A stretch of 39,198 nucleotides of DNA, taken from Bacteroidota bacterium (GTDB taxonomy: Bacteria; Bacteroidota; Bacteroidia; Bacteroidales; F082). Numbering within the stretch: position 1 is the stretch's first letter; every line of letters begins with the position of its first letter. Below, one piece after another: positions 1-9,217 of this stretch. The notes under the pieces were generated by a model, which saw only the letters and a list, made by a program, of their open reading frames with translations, was not told the origin of the DNA and made no database searches. The stretch is from contig JAJRQZ010000144.1 in NCBI GenBank assembly GCA_024279935.1, forward strand, positions 1 to 39,198, given 5' to 3'. The position numbers and the translations under genes were made by a program.

Positions 1-111
1 AAAGAAATATATGAAACTGGTATTAAAATATCCAAAGAGGATTTTGATAAAATAAACCTTAGTAAACATGAATTCCATGGAGACGATTGGAATTATACAA
101 TTAAACCATAA
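1..111 (+). CDS. C-terminal end of an ISAzo13-family transposase (partial)
   Basis: The first frame is open from base 1 to a TAA at 109-111 and encodes 36 residues. They end in a HEFHGDDWNYTIKP-like tail, which I recognise as the typical end of ISAzo13/Rhodopirellula-type DDE transposases (PF07592). The start of the gene and the left end of the element lie outside the window. The element's right end must fall between about 112 and 140, because ECF sigma-factor homology begins at about 140. I did not identify the terminal inverted repeat. The family call rests on a short tail only. Confidence 0.65.
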   Translation, partial: KEIYETGIKISKEDFDKINLSKHEFHGDDWNYTIKP

Positions 112-124
112 AAACAAGTGGTAA

Positions 125-592
125 TTAATTTACAGTACCTATGGAAAAAGCAAGGCCGAGGCCGAGGACATATTGCAAATCGGGATGCTGAGGATTTTTA
201 AACATATAGGTTCGTATTCGGGAAAGGGTTCTTTTGTGGGCTGGATGAAACGTATCGTCGTTAACGTGGCTGTCGATAATTTCAGAAAAAACAACAAGCA
301 TTATTATTATTACGATATCGACGAACTGACCGGGCACCCTTATCTCGCCTCCGACATACCCGACAACCTTGAAGTCAAGGATATCTTAAAAACAATACAT
401 CAATTGCCTGATGGCTACCGCATGGTTTTCAACCTGTTTGCCATAGAGGGTTATTCACATAAGGAAATTGCCCTGCGCATGGGTATTTCCGAAAACACTT
501 CAAAGACACAATTGCTAAAAGCAAGGAAAAGCCTTAGGAAAAAGCTTATGCGACTTAATAAATTACCACAAAACACGAAAGTTGAAATTTGA
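125..592 (+). pseudogene. ECF-family RNA polymerase sigma factor, 5'-truncated at an IS junction
   Basis: The frame opens after a TAA at 122-124 and reads YGKSKAEAEDILQ (region 2.2/2.3), then a GSFVGWMKRIVVN segment (region 2.4), then a region 4 helix-turn-helix (GYRMVFNLFAIEGYSHKEIALRMG...). Sigma factors of this type are normally about 180-200 residues. Here roughly the first 35-40 residues, region 2.1 and part of 2.2, are missing, and there is no ATG before the homology; the first possible start is a TTG at 173. The missing part coincides with the end of an ISAzo13-like transposase. Without the core-binding helix it is probably inactive. It sits 3 bp before the anti-sigma-like barrel gene. 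Confidence 0.75.
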
Positions 593-595
593 GAA

Positions 596-1909
596 ATGAA
601 AGATAATTTAAATTATATCGATAAATTTTACAGGGATAATCTGGAGGGCTATACGGAAGAGCCGGAAGCAGATGCCTGGGGGAAAATGAAATGGCTGATT
701 TTCTGGCTGCGATATAAATGGGTGTTTGCCTTTGGGGTCGGTCTGTTTTTGTTGACATCTATGTTCATCGCTTTTAATGCAAGTTACGATACGATTGAAA
801 ATACCGGACTTGCCGATAATTACGCTGGCAAATCAGAAATCTTGATTGCTTCCGCGGCCGGACCGAATACTTCAGTTTATTCAAAAGAAATTGCATCGCA
901 GGCAACCGCAAACAACAACGTGATCCGTCTTGGCAACGAAACCGATAAATTAAGCACCAAAAGCCCTGGTGGGTTATGGGTTGCTGAAATAGCACATAAA
1001 ACACACTCAGCAGGGCAGGCTCCCATTGAAGAAAGCATAGTTCAAAAAGATGTGGTTTTTGAGGAAAGCTACTTAATAAACGTACTTAGCAGCAACGACA
1101 TAAATTACAGGCTTTCTGTTTTGCCCGACAGCCTGTTGATGGGGGCGAACCGCAGGACGGATATTTTGCCTCCGGGCGCAAAAAGCACTTGGTTTTCGCT
1201 AAATTTCTACGGTGGCCCGGCTTATTGCATTTCTTCGCTTAGCGGAAACAAGCCTGAATATATTGATTTGAGAAATGATAACGAGACCAACAGCACGGCA
1301 TTTTCCCTTGGCGGCGATTTGCGCTTTCACTATAAAAGCTTCGTGGTCGCAACGGGCTTGGGATATTCCGTTTACAACCAGAAAAGGCATTATAAAAAAA
1401 GTTATCAGGAATATTCGCCCGAAGACAGTTATTATAAATATGACACTACCTGGGTTTGGGTTTACGACCCGCCTGATTTCGGGAGACCTATAATTTCAGG
1501 CATCGACAGTAGCTGGACAGATGTCTATAAAACTGTTGTCATCGACAATTCGGGATTCAACCGGCTTGAATATTTTGAGATTCCGCTGACGTTGGGTTAT
1601 AGGTTCGATAAAAACCTCTTTTCCGTTGAGATCAACGCCGGAGGGTCGGTAGGCTTTTTTGTTTACTCCGATTTCAAGGCGCCCTCATTTTCGGATTATG
1701 AAGAAATAGACAATGTAGGGCAAATCAACAAGGCAATGTTTAATGTTATTGCCAACGCCTCGGTTTTTTATCATTTGAACAATAAAACCTCGGTTTTTGT
1801 TTCACCTTATTATAAAGGGAACATGAACTCTATTTTCCGTGATTCATATCCCGTAAATCAAAAATTCAAGACTTTTGGTTTGAATTTTGGTGTTAACTTC
1901 AGGTTTTAA
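596..1909 (+). CDS. anti-sigma-like inner-membrane protein with C-terminal outer-membrane beta-barrel domain
   Basis: This 437-residue protein starts 3 bp after the sigma stop, so the two were an operon. The first ~40 residues (IDKFYRDNLEGYTEEPEADAW) look like the short cytoplasmic segment found in Bacteroidota proteins encoded after ECF sigma genes, which I infer to be anti-sigma. A single transmembrane helix lies at about 42-60. A low-complexity periplasmic stretch follows to about 190. The last ~240 residues alternate polar and aromatic residues like a PorT/OmpA-type beta-barrel (PF13568-like) and end in NFRF, an aromatic C-terminus typical of outer-membrane proteins. The sigma partner is truncated here, so the protein may have lost its client. 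No enzymatic motif is visible. Confidence 0.65.
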   Translation: MKDNLNYIDKFYRDNLEGYTEEPEADAWGKMKWLIFWLRYKWVFAFGVGLFLLTSMFIAFNASYDTIENTGLADNYAGKSEILIASAAGPNTSVYSKEIASQATANNNVIRLGNETDKLSTKSPGGLWVAEIAHKTHSAGQAPIEESIVQKDVVFEESYLINVLSSNDINYRLSVLPDSLLMGANRRTDILPPGAKSTWFSLNFYGGPAYCISSLSGNKPEYIDLRNDNETNSTAFSLGGDLRFHYKSFVVATGLGYSVYNQKRHYKKSYQEYSPEDSYYKYDTTWVWVYDPPDFGRPIISGIDSSWTDVYKTVVIDNSGFNRLEYFEIPLTLGYRFDKNLFSVEINAGGSVGFFVYSDFKAPSFSDYEEIDNVGQINKAMFNVIANASVFYHLNNKTSVFVSPYYKGNMNSIFRDSYPVNQKFKTFGLNFGVNFRF

Positions 1910-1935
1910 TATCAACTACTCTACATTTATCGCCG

Positions 1936-3762
1936 ATGAAAAAAATAGTCGTCATAGTGTTTGTACTGTTTCTTGCCGTTCATTTAAACGGGCAACAAAG
2001 GGCAAACGTATGGTATTTCGGCGATCACGTCGGCATCGATTTCAGTTCCGGGAATCCGGTTGTTATCGAGGATGGTTCTATTTTTGCCAAAGCAGGATGC
2101 GCGAGCATCTGCGACGATAACGGGCAACTTTTGTTTTATACCAACGGGAACAAGGTCTGGAACAAAAACCATCAGTTAATGGCTAAGGGCGACACCCTTA
2201 AAGGCAGCCAGCTGGTAAATCAAAACAGCGTCATAGTGCCAAAGCCTTTATGCGATTCGCTCTATTATTTGTTCACCATAAACGATTACGACAGCTTAAG
2301 GGGCTTCAATTATTCGATTATTAACATGAACAAAGAAAACGGCCTGGGTAAAATTGTTGAGAAAAATGTTGAAGTAACAAAAAACCTATTGGAGAAGATA
2401 GCAGCCATAAAACATTGCAACAGTCTGGATTACTGGATAATAACTCATGGATATAGTAATAACTTCTATGTTTACCAACTCGATGAAAACGGTTTTAACA
2501 CCGACACGATAAAGAGTAAAACAGGCTCTTCGCCAAAGGCCGATATCGGATATTTAAAAGTTTCGCCGGCAGGCAACAAAATTATAATGCCAATTAATAA
2601 CGACACCGTTTTGGCTGAAATTTTCGATTTCAACACTAAAACAGGCAAAATTTCAAATCCGACTCAAATTCTTCAGCGCGCCAAAAACACTTATTGCTAC
2701 GGTATCGAGTTTTCGGCCGACGGCAATTTATTATATATTTCAACGGGCGGTAAAAAGTATGAAGTTGTTCAGTATCAAATAAACGACAATTCGTATGAAG
2801 CATTGAACAATTCGGCAATCGTAATTGCAAATGGCAATAATTATGCTTTACAAATAGCTCCTGACGGGAAAATTTATATTGCCAACGAAAACCGTCCTAC
2901 CTTGAGCAGAATTAACAAACCATGGCTTCGCGGGGAAGAATGCGCATTTGAGGAAGAAGCCGTTGAATTTAATAAAGGAATTTCTTTGATGGGGCTTCCT
3001 AACTTTGTGCAAACATGGTTTTATAAAGCCGATTTCTATTATAAAAACACCTGCCTGGCCGATTCAACGAAATTCTCGTTTTACCAATATGAAATTTTCG
3101 ATTCGCTATTCTAGGCTATCGACGCACCAAAGGACGCCCCCTCCCTTTCTATCGACCCTCCTGCTTTTTATTATGTCTTTAATGATACAGGAAACTATAA
3201 TGTTTCTTTAAATGCCTGGCATTGTGGTGTTAACGAAAGCGTTGTTAAGCAGGTTCAAATATTTCCTTATCCTGTATTAAATTTACCTGCCGATACCGGC
3301 ATCTGCAATAATTGCTATTTGGTACTCGATGCCGGCGAGGGTTTCGATTCATATTTATGGAACAACGGCGAGCAAAACAGGTTTATAACTGTTTACGACC
3401 AAGCCTGGTATTCTGTCGAGGTAAGTAAAAATCATTGTTTTTCCATCGACTCGGTTTTTGTAAGCGAAATTGAACCAATTATTGCTCTGCCAAATGCATT
3501 TACACCAAACGGCGATGGGCTGAACGATGATTTTAGAATTGCGGATCCGCAAAAAGTCGTCGATTTCCATATATGGATACACGACCGAAGAGGATTGATT
3601 GTTTACGACAGTCGTGATCCTTATCAGGCATGGGATGGTTTTTATGGCGGACAGCCATGCTACGGCCAGTCTTATGTTTGGTATGTTGAATATGATTATT
3701 ATGACGGGCACAATTTCAAGATCGGGAAAAAACAAAGGGGGCTGGTTAACATAATTAGATAA
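1936..3762 (+). pseudogene. secreted beta-propeller/PKD-like protein with T9SS type B sorting domain, interrupted by in-frame TAG
   Basis: The protein begins with a signal peptide (MKKIVVIVFVLFLAVHLNGQ). Residues ~22-370 have YFGDHVGIDF / LLFYTNG / VWNKNH motifs and repeated SADGNLLYIS / SPAGNKI segments, as in Bacteroidota six- or seven-bladed propeller surface proteins. A PKD/Ig-like region follows, then the C-terminal LPNAFTPNGDGLNDDF signature (from residue ~518), which marks the gliding-motility-associated T9SS type B sorting domain. Codon 393 (3112-3114) is TAG, but the same frame stays open and homologous on both sides to the TAA at 3762. If TAG replaced TGG the sequence would read FDSLFW, a common PKD pattern. 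Full length would be 608 residues. Substrate and role are unknown. Confidence 0.7.
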
Positions 3763-3775
3763 TAAATAAGGTTTT

Positions 3776-5830
3776 TTGAAATATATTTTTTACATATCGC
3801 TTATTTTCTGCTTATTAGCAAGAACGGCCTATGCTCAGGAGTTTCCTGTGGCCACTGACGATTATGCAAATGCTGAATTAGGGCAAACCATAACCCTAAA
3901 TGTTACCGCTAACGATTATCACCCTCAGAATTTGAAATTTAAGGTTTTTGTCGCCCCCGGATCTTTATCGTTTACCGACAGCAGCATTAGTTATAATATT
4001 GATTACGAACTTTATTATAATATTGAAGACAGCTTGTCGTTTACATATACCATTATCGATGAAAACAATAATACCAGTTATGAATCGATTGCAAAAGTTC
4101 ATCTTAACATATTGAACAATAATTATTTCGAGTTTCTGGACATTAACAATATAAAAGCGAGGGTCCAGGCTAGCGGAAGCCAGTTTTACAAAGGTCAGGT
4201 GGCCGGCGAAGAAAACGCAAAAACCAATATTTACGAGTTTCCGGCAGGAAGCGGAAAGATGACGATTTTTAATTCCACTCTTTGGTTTGGCGCTCTCGAC
4301 GAAGATGAAAACCTGCACGTCTCGGCAGAAAGGTTCAGGCAAAACGGTATTGATTATTGGCCGGGCCCCATAAGTTCAAGTCAAGATGAAATGAGTATCG
4401 ACACGGTAACAGTTGTGAAATGGCAAAAGGTTTGGGAAATTTCAAGCCAGGAAATAGTTTATCATAAAAATCATTTTAATGATGCCGACTATATTGTTCC
4501 CGACGATATCTTAAATTGGCCCGCTCAAGGCGATGAGAGCATAAATCAACAAAAATATCTGGCTCCTTTTGTCGATGTTGACAACAATGGAATTTACCAA
4601 GCCTCCGAAGGCGATTATCCATTAATCAGGGGAGATGAATGTATATATTTTATCATCAATGATTTACGCGCTCATGGTGAAAGCGGTGGCGATTCGCTGG
4701 GAATAGAAATCCACGCAATGGCTTATGCGTTTAATTCGCAGGAACCAGCATTTAAAAACACTGTTTTTTATTCGTATAGGGTTTTTAACCGCTCAAATCA
4801 CGATTATCATGATGTTTTTATCGGTCTGCATACCGACTTCGACATCGGTTATGCCTGGGACGATTTTGTTGGTTGCGACGTAAAACGAGCTACTTTTTAT
4901 GCCTATAACGGCGATAGCATCGATGGAACGACCAATAATGAACCCGAAGCTTATGAAAATGATATTCCAGCACAAGGAGTTGCCATTTTAGGCGGTCCCC
5001 GCATGAACGCCAACAATATAGATGACGATGCCGATAATTGCGACGAAGGAATAAACGGAATTGGTTTTGGCGACGGCATTGTTGATAACGAAAGATTGGG
5101 AATGTCGAAATTTTTGTGGTATGGGAATTCTACCGGCGGAGTAAACGGGGATCCGGTTACCGATATTGATTATTATAATTATCTGAAAGCCGTCTGGAAG
5201 GACGGAACAGCAATGGAGTATGGCGGCAACGGGCATTTTAGCAGCGGTGCATACGGGCCAGCGGCTAATTTTATGTTTCCCGGCTTGAGCGACCCTTGCT
5301 ATTGGGGAACTAAGGGCGAAGAGCCTTATGGCCCTGTTGACTGGACTGAAATCAGCGCACAAAACACCCCTGGCGACAGAAGGGGCCTGGCTTCGATAGG
5401 CCCTTTTTATTTAATATCGGCAGATTATGTGAAAATTGATATTGCCTATGTTTCGTCGTTTGCCATGGATGGCGAAACAGCAGTTGAGAGCATGCTGAAC
5501 AAAGTTGATGTGGTTAGAAACGAATACCTTAAAAACTCGGATTATTTTGGCTACCAATGGTTGGGAACCGATGAAGACGCTATAAGCAACGAAACTGCAT
5601 TAACAATATTTCCGAACCCGGTTTTGAATTTTTTGAACATTAAACTTAATACTCTCAAAAAGCATGATTTTGAATATTTCGTTTTCGATATCGACGGCAG
5701 GCCCGTATTAAACGGAAAAGGAGAAAAGGGAATTTCAAGAATTGAAGTATCCGGTCTCGACAGAGGTGTTTATATTTTAAAAATACCCTTGAACAACAAA
5801 AATATCAATCAAAAGTTTATAAAACATTGA
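3776..5830 (+). CDS. secreted surface protein with T9SS type A sorting domain
   Basis: 684 residues with a TTG start 13 bp after the preceding stop. A signal peptide ends at AYAQ (~21). Residues ~22-110 resemble a cadherin/Ig-like domain (DDYANAELGQTITLNVTANDY). The central ~480 residues contain Asp-rich calcium-type stretches (VDVDNNGIYQASEGD, DDDADNCDEG) but no catalytic motif I recognise. From ~609 the sequence TIFPNP...LNIK, later GVYILKI and QKFIKH, is a T9SS type A (Por secretion) C-terminal domain. That predicts export through type IX secretion and anchoring to the cell surface or release. It is probably co-transcribed with the two upstream envelope genes. The function of the cargo part is not recognised. 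Confidence 0.75.
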   Translation: MKYIFYISLIFCLLARTAYAQEFPVATDDYANAELGQTITLNVTANDYHPQNLKFKVFVAPGSLSFTDSSISYNIDYELYYNIEDSLSFTYTIIDENNNTSYESIAKVHLNILNNNYFEFLDINNIKARVQASGSQFYKGQVAGEENAKTNIYEFPAGSGKMTIFNSTLWFGALDEDENLHVSAERFRQNGIDYWPGPISSSQDEMSIDTVTVVKWQKVWEISSQEIVYHKNHFNDADYIVPDDILNWPAQGDESINQQKYLAPFVDVDNNGIYQASEGDYPLIRGDECIYFIINDLRAHGESGGDSLGIEIHAMAYAFNSQEPAFKNTVFYSYRVFNRSNHDYHDVFIGLHTDFDIGYAWDDFVGCDVKRATFYAYNGDSIDGTTNNEPEAYENDIPAQGVAILGGPRMNANNIDDDADNCDEGINGIGFGDGIVDNERLGMSKFLWYGNSTGGVNGDPVTDIDYYNYLKAVWKDGTAMEYGGNGHFSSGAYGPAANFMFPGLSDPCYWGTKGEEPYGPVDWTEISAQNTPGDRRGLASIGPFYLISADYVKIDIAYVSSFAMDGETAVESMLNKVDVVRNEYLKNSDYFGYQWLGTDEDAISNETALTIFPNPVLNFLNIKLNTLKKHDFEYFVFDIDGRPVLNGKGEKGISRIEVSGLDRGVYILKIPLNNKNINQKFIKH

Positions 5831-5900
5831 ACCGGGCAAAAGATAAAATCGCTGATCAGCCTGCTGGTTAATCAATACTTTGATAAGTATGCTAATCGTA

Positions 5901-5930
5901 AACCTGTTGTTTTTGAAACAACAGGTTTTT
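5901..5930 (+). terminator. rho-independent terminator after the T9SS type A gene
   Basis: AACCTGTTGTTT pairs with AAACAACAGGTT (12 bp) around a very short loop, followed by a T-rich tract (TTTTTTGTTGTTTTT). It lies 70 bp downstream of the stop at 5830. Confidence 0.75.
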
Positions 5931-6089
5931 TGTTGTTTTTATGTATCGCGGATATGTAAAACCTGTTTGTTGAACACCGGACAACTAATTACTGTTTATG
6001 CTCGTCTGCTAATAAAGTTCCTTATAGATCTATTATAAAACCCGATATTGATTTTGTGCTTTAATTAAATTTTCCTTTTTATTTATGAG

Positions 6090-6125
6090 AAGCCTGTCGC
6101 AACCCCAAGCGACGGGCTTTTATTT
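6090..6125 (+). terminator. hairpin terminator between convergent genes
   Basis: AAGCCTGTCGC (6090-6100) pairs with GCGACGGGCTT (6109-6119) with one G-U pair and an 8-base loop, followed on the plus strand by TTTTATTTT. It directly abuts the minus-strand RNase H stop (6120-6122), so it may also serve that gene, although the minus strand lacks a clear U-run. Confidence 0.6.
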
Positions 6126-6746
6126 TCTGCCGTAATCGGCCGGTATCTCACCCCATTCGCTGGTCGGCCATTTAAGTATCTTATTGTTGTAAGTGTTTTC
6201 CCTCAGCCATTTCAATGCGCCGCGGACGGCCTGTAAAAGGTCTTTGTTTTCATCAGTCCATTCTAGCTTCGTATTTACGTTCTTCTTTTTTATCCATGCA
6301 ATTGCTGTTCTCGAGTCAGTATAAATGGGGTAATCGAGATTATGTTTTTTAAGCCATGCCAAACCAAGGACTATGGCCAAAAACTCACCTATGTTAACTG
6401 TTCCCATTTTATAGGGGCCCCTTTTGAAAAGCGGTGTACGGGTTTCTGTATAAACTCCCTGAAATTCAAGCGTTCCAGGATTTCCGGCACAGGCTGCATC
6501 AACGGAAATACTCGGTAAAACAGGTTTTTCCCTGGTGGTTAGCTCCAACAGGTTTTTCTTGCCTTTTAATTGGGCTATCTCCCAGAAAGACTTCGAGTAG
6601 GCATGTTGGGCATCCTGCAAAGAGGCAAAGGATTTATACTGGGCCCCGTCGAAACCATGTACCTGTTTTTTACAATCTTCCCAACTTGAATAAATACCCG
6701 GCTTTTTGCCCTGCCAGACTACATAATATTTTCGTTTTTTTACCAT
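6120..6746 (-). CDS. rnhA: ribonuclease H with N-terminal viroplasmin (RNA/hybrid-binding) domain
   Basis: 208 residues. Residues 4-56 (KKRKYYVVWQGKKPGIYSSW...) form the caulimovirus-viroplasmin/HBD domain that binds RNA-DNA hybrids in eukaryotic-type RNase H1. Residues ~78-208 are an RNase H fold with all four acidic catalytic positions visible: D83 (SVDAAC), E121 (NIGEFLA), D144 (YTDSRTA) and D204 (PADYGRK). The enzyme cuts the RNA strand of RNA-DNA hybrids in the cytoplasm, for example R-loops and primers. This two-domain form is common in Bacteroidota. It ends convergently against the T9SS gene and is separated by 84 bp from the lutB stop, so it is probably transcribed alone. Confidence 0.88.
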   Translation of the reverse strand: MVKKRKYYVVWQGKKPGIYSSWEDCKKQVHGFDGAQYKSFASLQDAQHAYSKSFWEIAQLKGKKNLLELTTREKPVLPSISVDAACAGNPGTLEFQGVYTETRTPLFKRGPYKMGTVNIGEFLAIVLGLAWLKKHNLDYPIYTDSRTAIAWIKKKNVNTKLEWTDENKDLLQAVRGALKWLRENTYNNKILKWPTSEWGEIPADYGRK

Positions 6747-6830
6747 TTATCAATAAGAGCAAAGTGTGCTTCGCTAATTATAACACATCGCCAAAATTAA
6801 GATTATTGTTGTTTTATTCAAGCTGAGTAC

Positions 6831-8222
6831 CTATGGTTGCTTTTGTTCGCGTTCTTTCCACATCTGGCTAAAGGACTTAGGTGCCAGTTCAGGGAATTTG
6901 CGCCTGGGGCCCCAGGCTTTTCCGGCGAGTTTTTTCCCCAGGAAATTTTTTGTATAACCGCTTGTCATATCCAGTAATTTTCTGGAACCCAATACAACAC
7001 TTGCCCATTTATTGGCTTGTTTTTCAATAAAAGCAGGAATGTTCCGGTTTACTGCCTCATTTCTGTTTATCAACAATAAATCGTGAAGAGGAATTTTTAC
7101 CGGGCAAACGCTCGTACAGTTTCCGCAAAGCGAAGATGCATAACTTAAATGATTATATGATTCAAAATCTTTTAAATATGGTGTAATTACTGCTCCGATA
7201 GGCCCGCTATAAGTTGTATTATAAGTATGGCCACCTATATTTTTATATACCGGGCAAGAGTTTAAACATGCACCGCACTTTATACAAGACAACGCCTGGC
7301 GTTGCTTTTCCTGCGCAAGCAAATTAGACCTTCCGTTATCGAGAAGTATGATGTACATTTCCTCGGGCCCGTCTTTTTCCCCATCGGAGGCAGGCCCGCT
7401 TATTATCGAGTTATAAGCCGTCATATATTGGCCGGTTCCATGAGTGGACAGCAATGGCCAATACAAATCTATATCTTCAAGGCTAGGAATAATTTTCTCG
7501 ATGCCCGAAATAGCAATGTGAATTTTAGGGAACGACATGGAAAGCAGGGCGTTACCTTCGTTTTCCGTAACGGCGATAGATCCTGTATCCGCAATCAAAA
7601 AATTGACTCCGCTTACGCCAAGGTCAGCGTCGATGAATTTTTTTCGTAAGTAATCGCGTGTATATAGAGTTAGCTCCTCTGGGCTCATATTTGGTTTCAG
7701 GTCAAATTTCTCAGTATATAATTCGGCTATGTCCTCTTTCGACATGTGCATCGCGGGCGTAACTATATGATATGGTTTTTGTCCGGCCTTTTGAACAATA
7801 AACTCGCCCAGATCAGTTTCCTGCGAATCAACACCAATTTTTTCCAGGGCTTCGTTTAGTTCTATCTCTTCCGTAATCATGCTTTTCGATTTTACCATTT
7901 TGCCCAAAGCATGTTTCTTTACTATTTTCTTTATCTCGATTATAGCCTCGGCAGCATCCCTGGCCCAAATAAGCTTACCTCCGTTTTTGATAAAATTATC
8001 CTCGAACTCTATTAAATATTTGTCAAGGTCGTTGATAATCTTATATTTTATATATCCTGCCCTGCTCCTTGCAAGATCGAGGTCCTTGTATATAGACTTC
8101 CCTTTTGCAACGGCTTTGTCATAACGCGAAATATTAAATTTGATCTTGGCGCGGTGAGCTTTGTCGAAACTTATTTTTTCGGCCGCCTTTAACAACTCTA
8201 TTTTCTCAGCACTTGCTTTCAA
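6831..8222 (-). CDS. lutB: LutB-type iron-sulfur protein (L-lactate oxidation, LUD domain)
   Basis: 463 residues. The N-terminal two-thirds is a LUD (DUF162) domain with the GVSGVNFLIADTGSIAVTENEGN motif at ~212-233. Two ferredoxin-like clusters follow: C313/C316/C319/C323 (CIKCGACLNSC) and C366/C369/C373 (CGNCTSVCP). The C-terminus has the KAWGPRRKFPELAPKSF region typical of LutB/YkgF. LutABC oxidises L-lactate to pyruvate; LutB is the electron-carrying subunit. LutA and LutC are not in the window, so they may lie elsewhere. The gene ends with a TAG stop (6831-6833), which matters for the amber-codon question. It starts 9 bp after the rpiB stop, so the two are probably co-transcribed. Confidence 0.87.
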   Translation of the reverse strand: MKASAEKIELLKAAEKISFDKAHRAKIKFNISRYDKAVAKGKSIYKDLDLARSRAGYIKYKIINDLDKYLIEFEDNFIKNGGKLIWARDAAEAIIEIKKIVKKHALGKMVKSKSMITEEIELNEALEKIGVDSQETDLGEFIVQKAGQKPYHIVTPAMHMSKEDIAELYTEKFDLKPNMSPEELTLYTRDYLRKKFIDADLGVSGVNFLIADTGSIAVTENEGNALLSMSFPKIHIAISGIEKIIPSLEDIDLYWPLLSTHGTGQYMTAYNSIISGPASDGEKDGPEEMYIILLDNGRSNLLAQEKQRQALSCIKCGACLNSCPVYKNIGGHTYNTTYSGPIGAVITPYLKDFESYNHLSYASSLCGNCTSVCPVKIPLHDLLLINRNEAVNRNIPAFIEKQANKWASVVLGSRKLLDMTSGYTKNFLGKKLAGKAWGPRRKFPELAPKSFSQMWKEREQKQP

Positions 8223-8231
8223 CCTCTTATC

Positions 8232-8684
8232 TTATTTGATTATTTTATTTATTTTCTCTACCCTTCTAATGTGCCGACCTCTCTCGAATTCGGTATTTAA
8301 AAATGCTTTTGTCATTTCCCATCCCTCTTCAAGGCTTACGAACCTACCGGGTATAGATATAATATTGGCATCGTTATGCTTACGTATCAATCTGGCTTGC
8401 TCTACGGTCCAGCATAAGCCTGCCCTTACATTTGCATATTTATTGGCTGTAATTTGTGCGCCGTTTCCGCTTCCGCACATAATAATGCCCCTTTTTATAT
8501 CGCCATCGTTTATGGTTTTGGCTGCCGGATGTATCATATCGGGGTAATCAACGCTGTCAACTGAGTAACAACCGAAATCTTTTATGTCATATCCATCTTC
8601 AATCAACAGCTTCTTTATGTATTCCCTCATCTCGAAACCTCCATGATCAGAGGCCATAGCCAAAACTCTGCCGCTTTCTCCCAT
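8232..8684 (-). CDS. rpiB: ribose-5-phosphate isomerase B
   Basis: 150 residues, the normal RpiB length. The phosphate-binding SDHGG is at 12-16 (H14), the catalytic cysteine is C70 in IIMCGSGNG, and RKHNDAN contains H103, the ring-opening histidine. It interconverts ribose-5-phosphate and ribulose-5-phosphate in the cytoplasmic pentose phosphate pathway. A TTATCAACA sequence directly precedes the ATG, and a strong Bacteroidota promoter lies 20 bp upstream. It is the first gene of a likely rpiB-lutB transcript. Confidence 0.93.
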   Translation of the reverse strand: MGESGRVLAMASDHGGFEMREYIKKLLIEDGYDIKDFGCYSVDSVDYPDMIHPAAKTINDGDIKRGIIMCGSGNGAQITANKYANVRAGLCWTVEQARLIRKHNDANIISIPGRFVSLEEGWEMTKAFLNTEFERGRHIRRVEKINKIIK

Positions 8685-8703
8685 TGTTGATAATTTAAGG
8701 AAA

Positions 8704-8736
8704 CAAAATTAAACAAATATATCCGACAGCATCAAA
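8704..8736 (-). promoter_or_regulatory. Bacteroidota-type promoter for rpiB
   Basis: On the minus strand TTTG (8733-8736) is followed by 21 bases and then TAATTTTG (8704-8711), an exact match to the phylum's TTTG-N19-21-TAnnTTTG consensus. A second -7-like box, TATATTTG, overlaps at 8714-8721. The start codon is ~20 bp downstream. Confidence 0.65.
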
Positions 8737-9186
8737 CATATTGAAAACTAATAGTTTTAAATTTTAATTAAATATCCGAATTATTTATAATCGTTTAAAA
8801 TACAGATGTTTATTTTTTATCAAACATATAATGTTAATATCAAGTTTTTAATGTTAGCAAAAAGTGTACAAATACCGGTTTATCAACAATGAAAAATCGG
8901 TTCTGTCCCTAATTGATACAATATCGATTTTTTATAAATACTTATTGTGCAGAAATCAACAATCAATAATGCATAAAACCTATTTTCTTATCAACATAGC
9001 ATTAATAATAAATATTGTTTATCAAGTTGTAATTAATTGATTTTCAATAAATTATTTGGTAGCTAATTGTTAATATTTTCTTTATAAAATACACTTTATG
9101 AATAATCAAAATTTATGGCTATAAACTTATAGCAGCTGTTAACAGGATAATAATAACAATATATTTTTAATTTAAATAATTATTTA

Positions 9187-9217
9187 TTGTTATACATCTT
9201 TGTTAATACTATTTTTG
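9187..9217 (+). promoter_or_regulatory. Bacteroidota-type promoter for nadA
   Basis: TTG (9187-9189), 20 bases, then TATTTTTG (9210-9217) fits the -33/-7 consensus of Bacteroidota housekeeping promoters. It leaves a leader of roughly 25-30 bases before the ATG at 9251. Confidence 0.6.

Noticed and set aside
3355-3735. Long antisense frames over T9SS, lutB and adaptor genes (e.g. 3355-3735, 7302-7649, 33100-33396)
   Set aside because: They lie entirely within well-supported genes on the other strand and show no domain or independent start signal.
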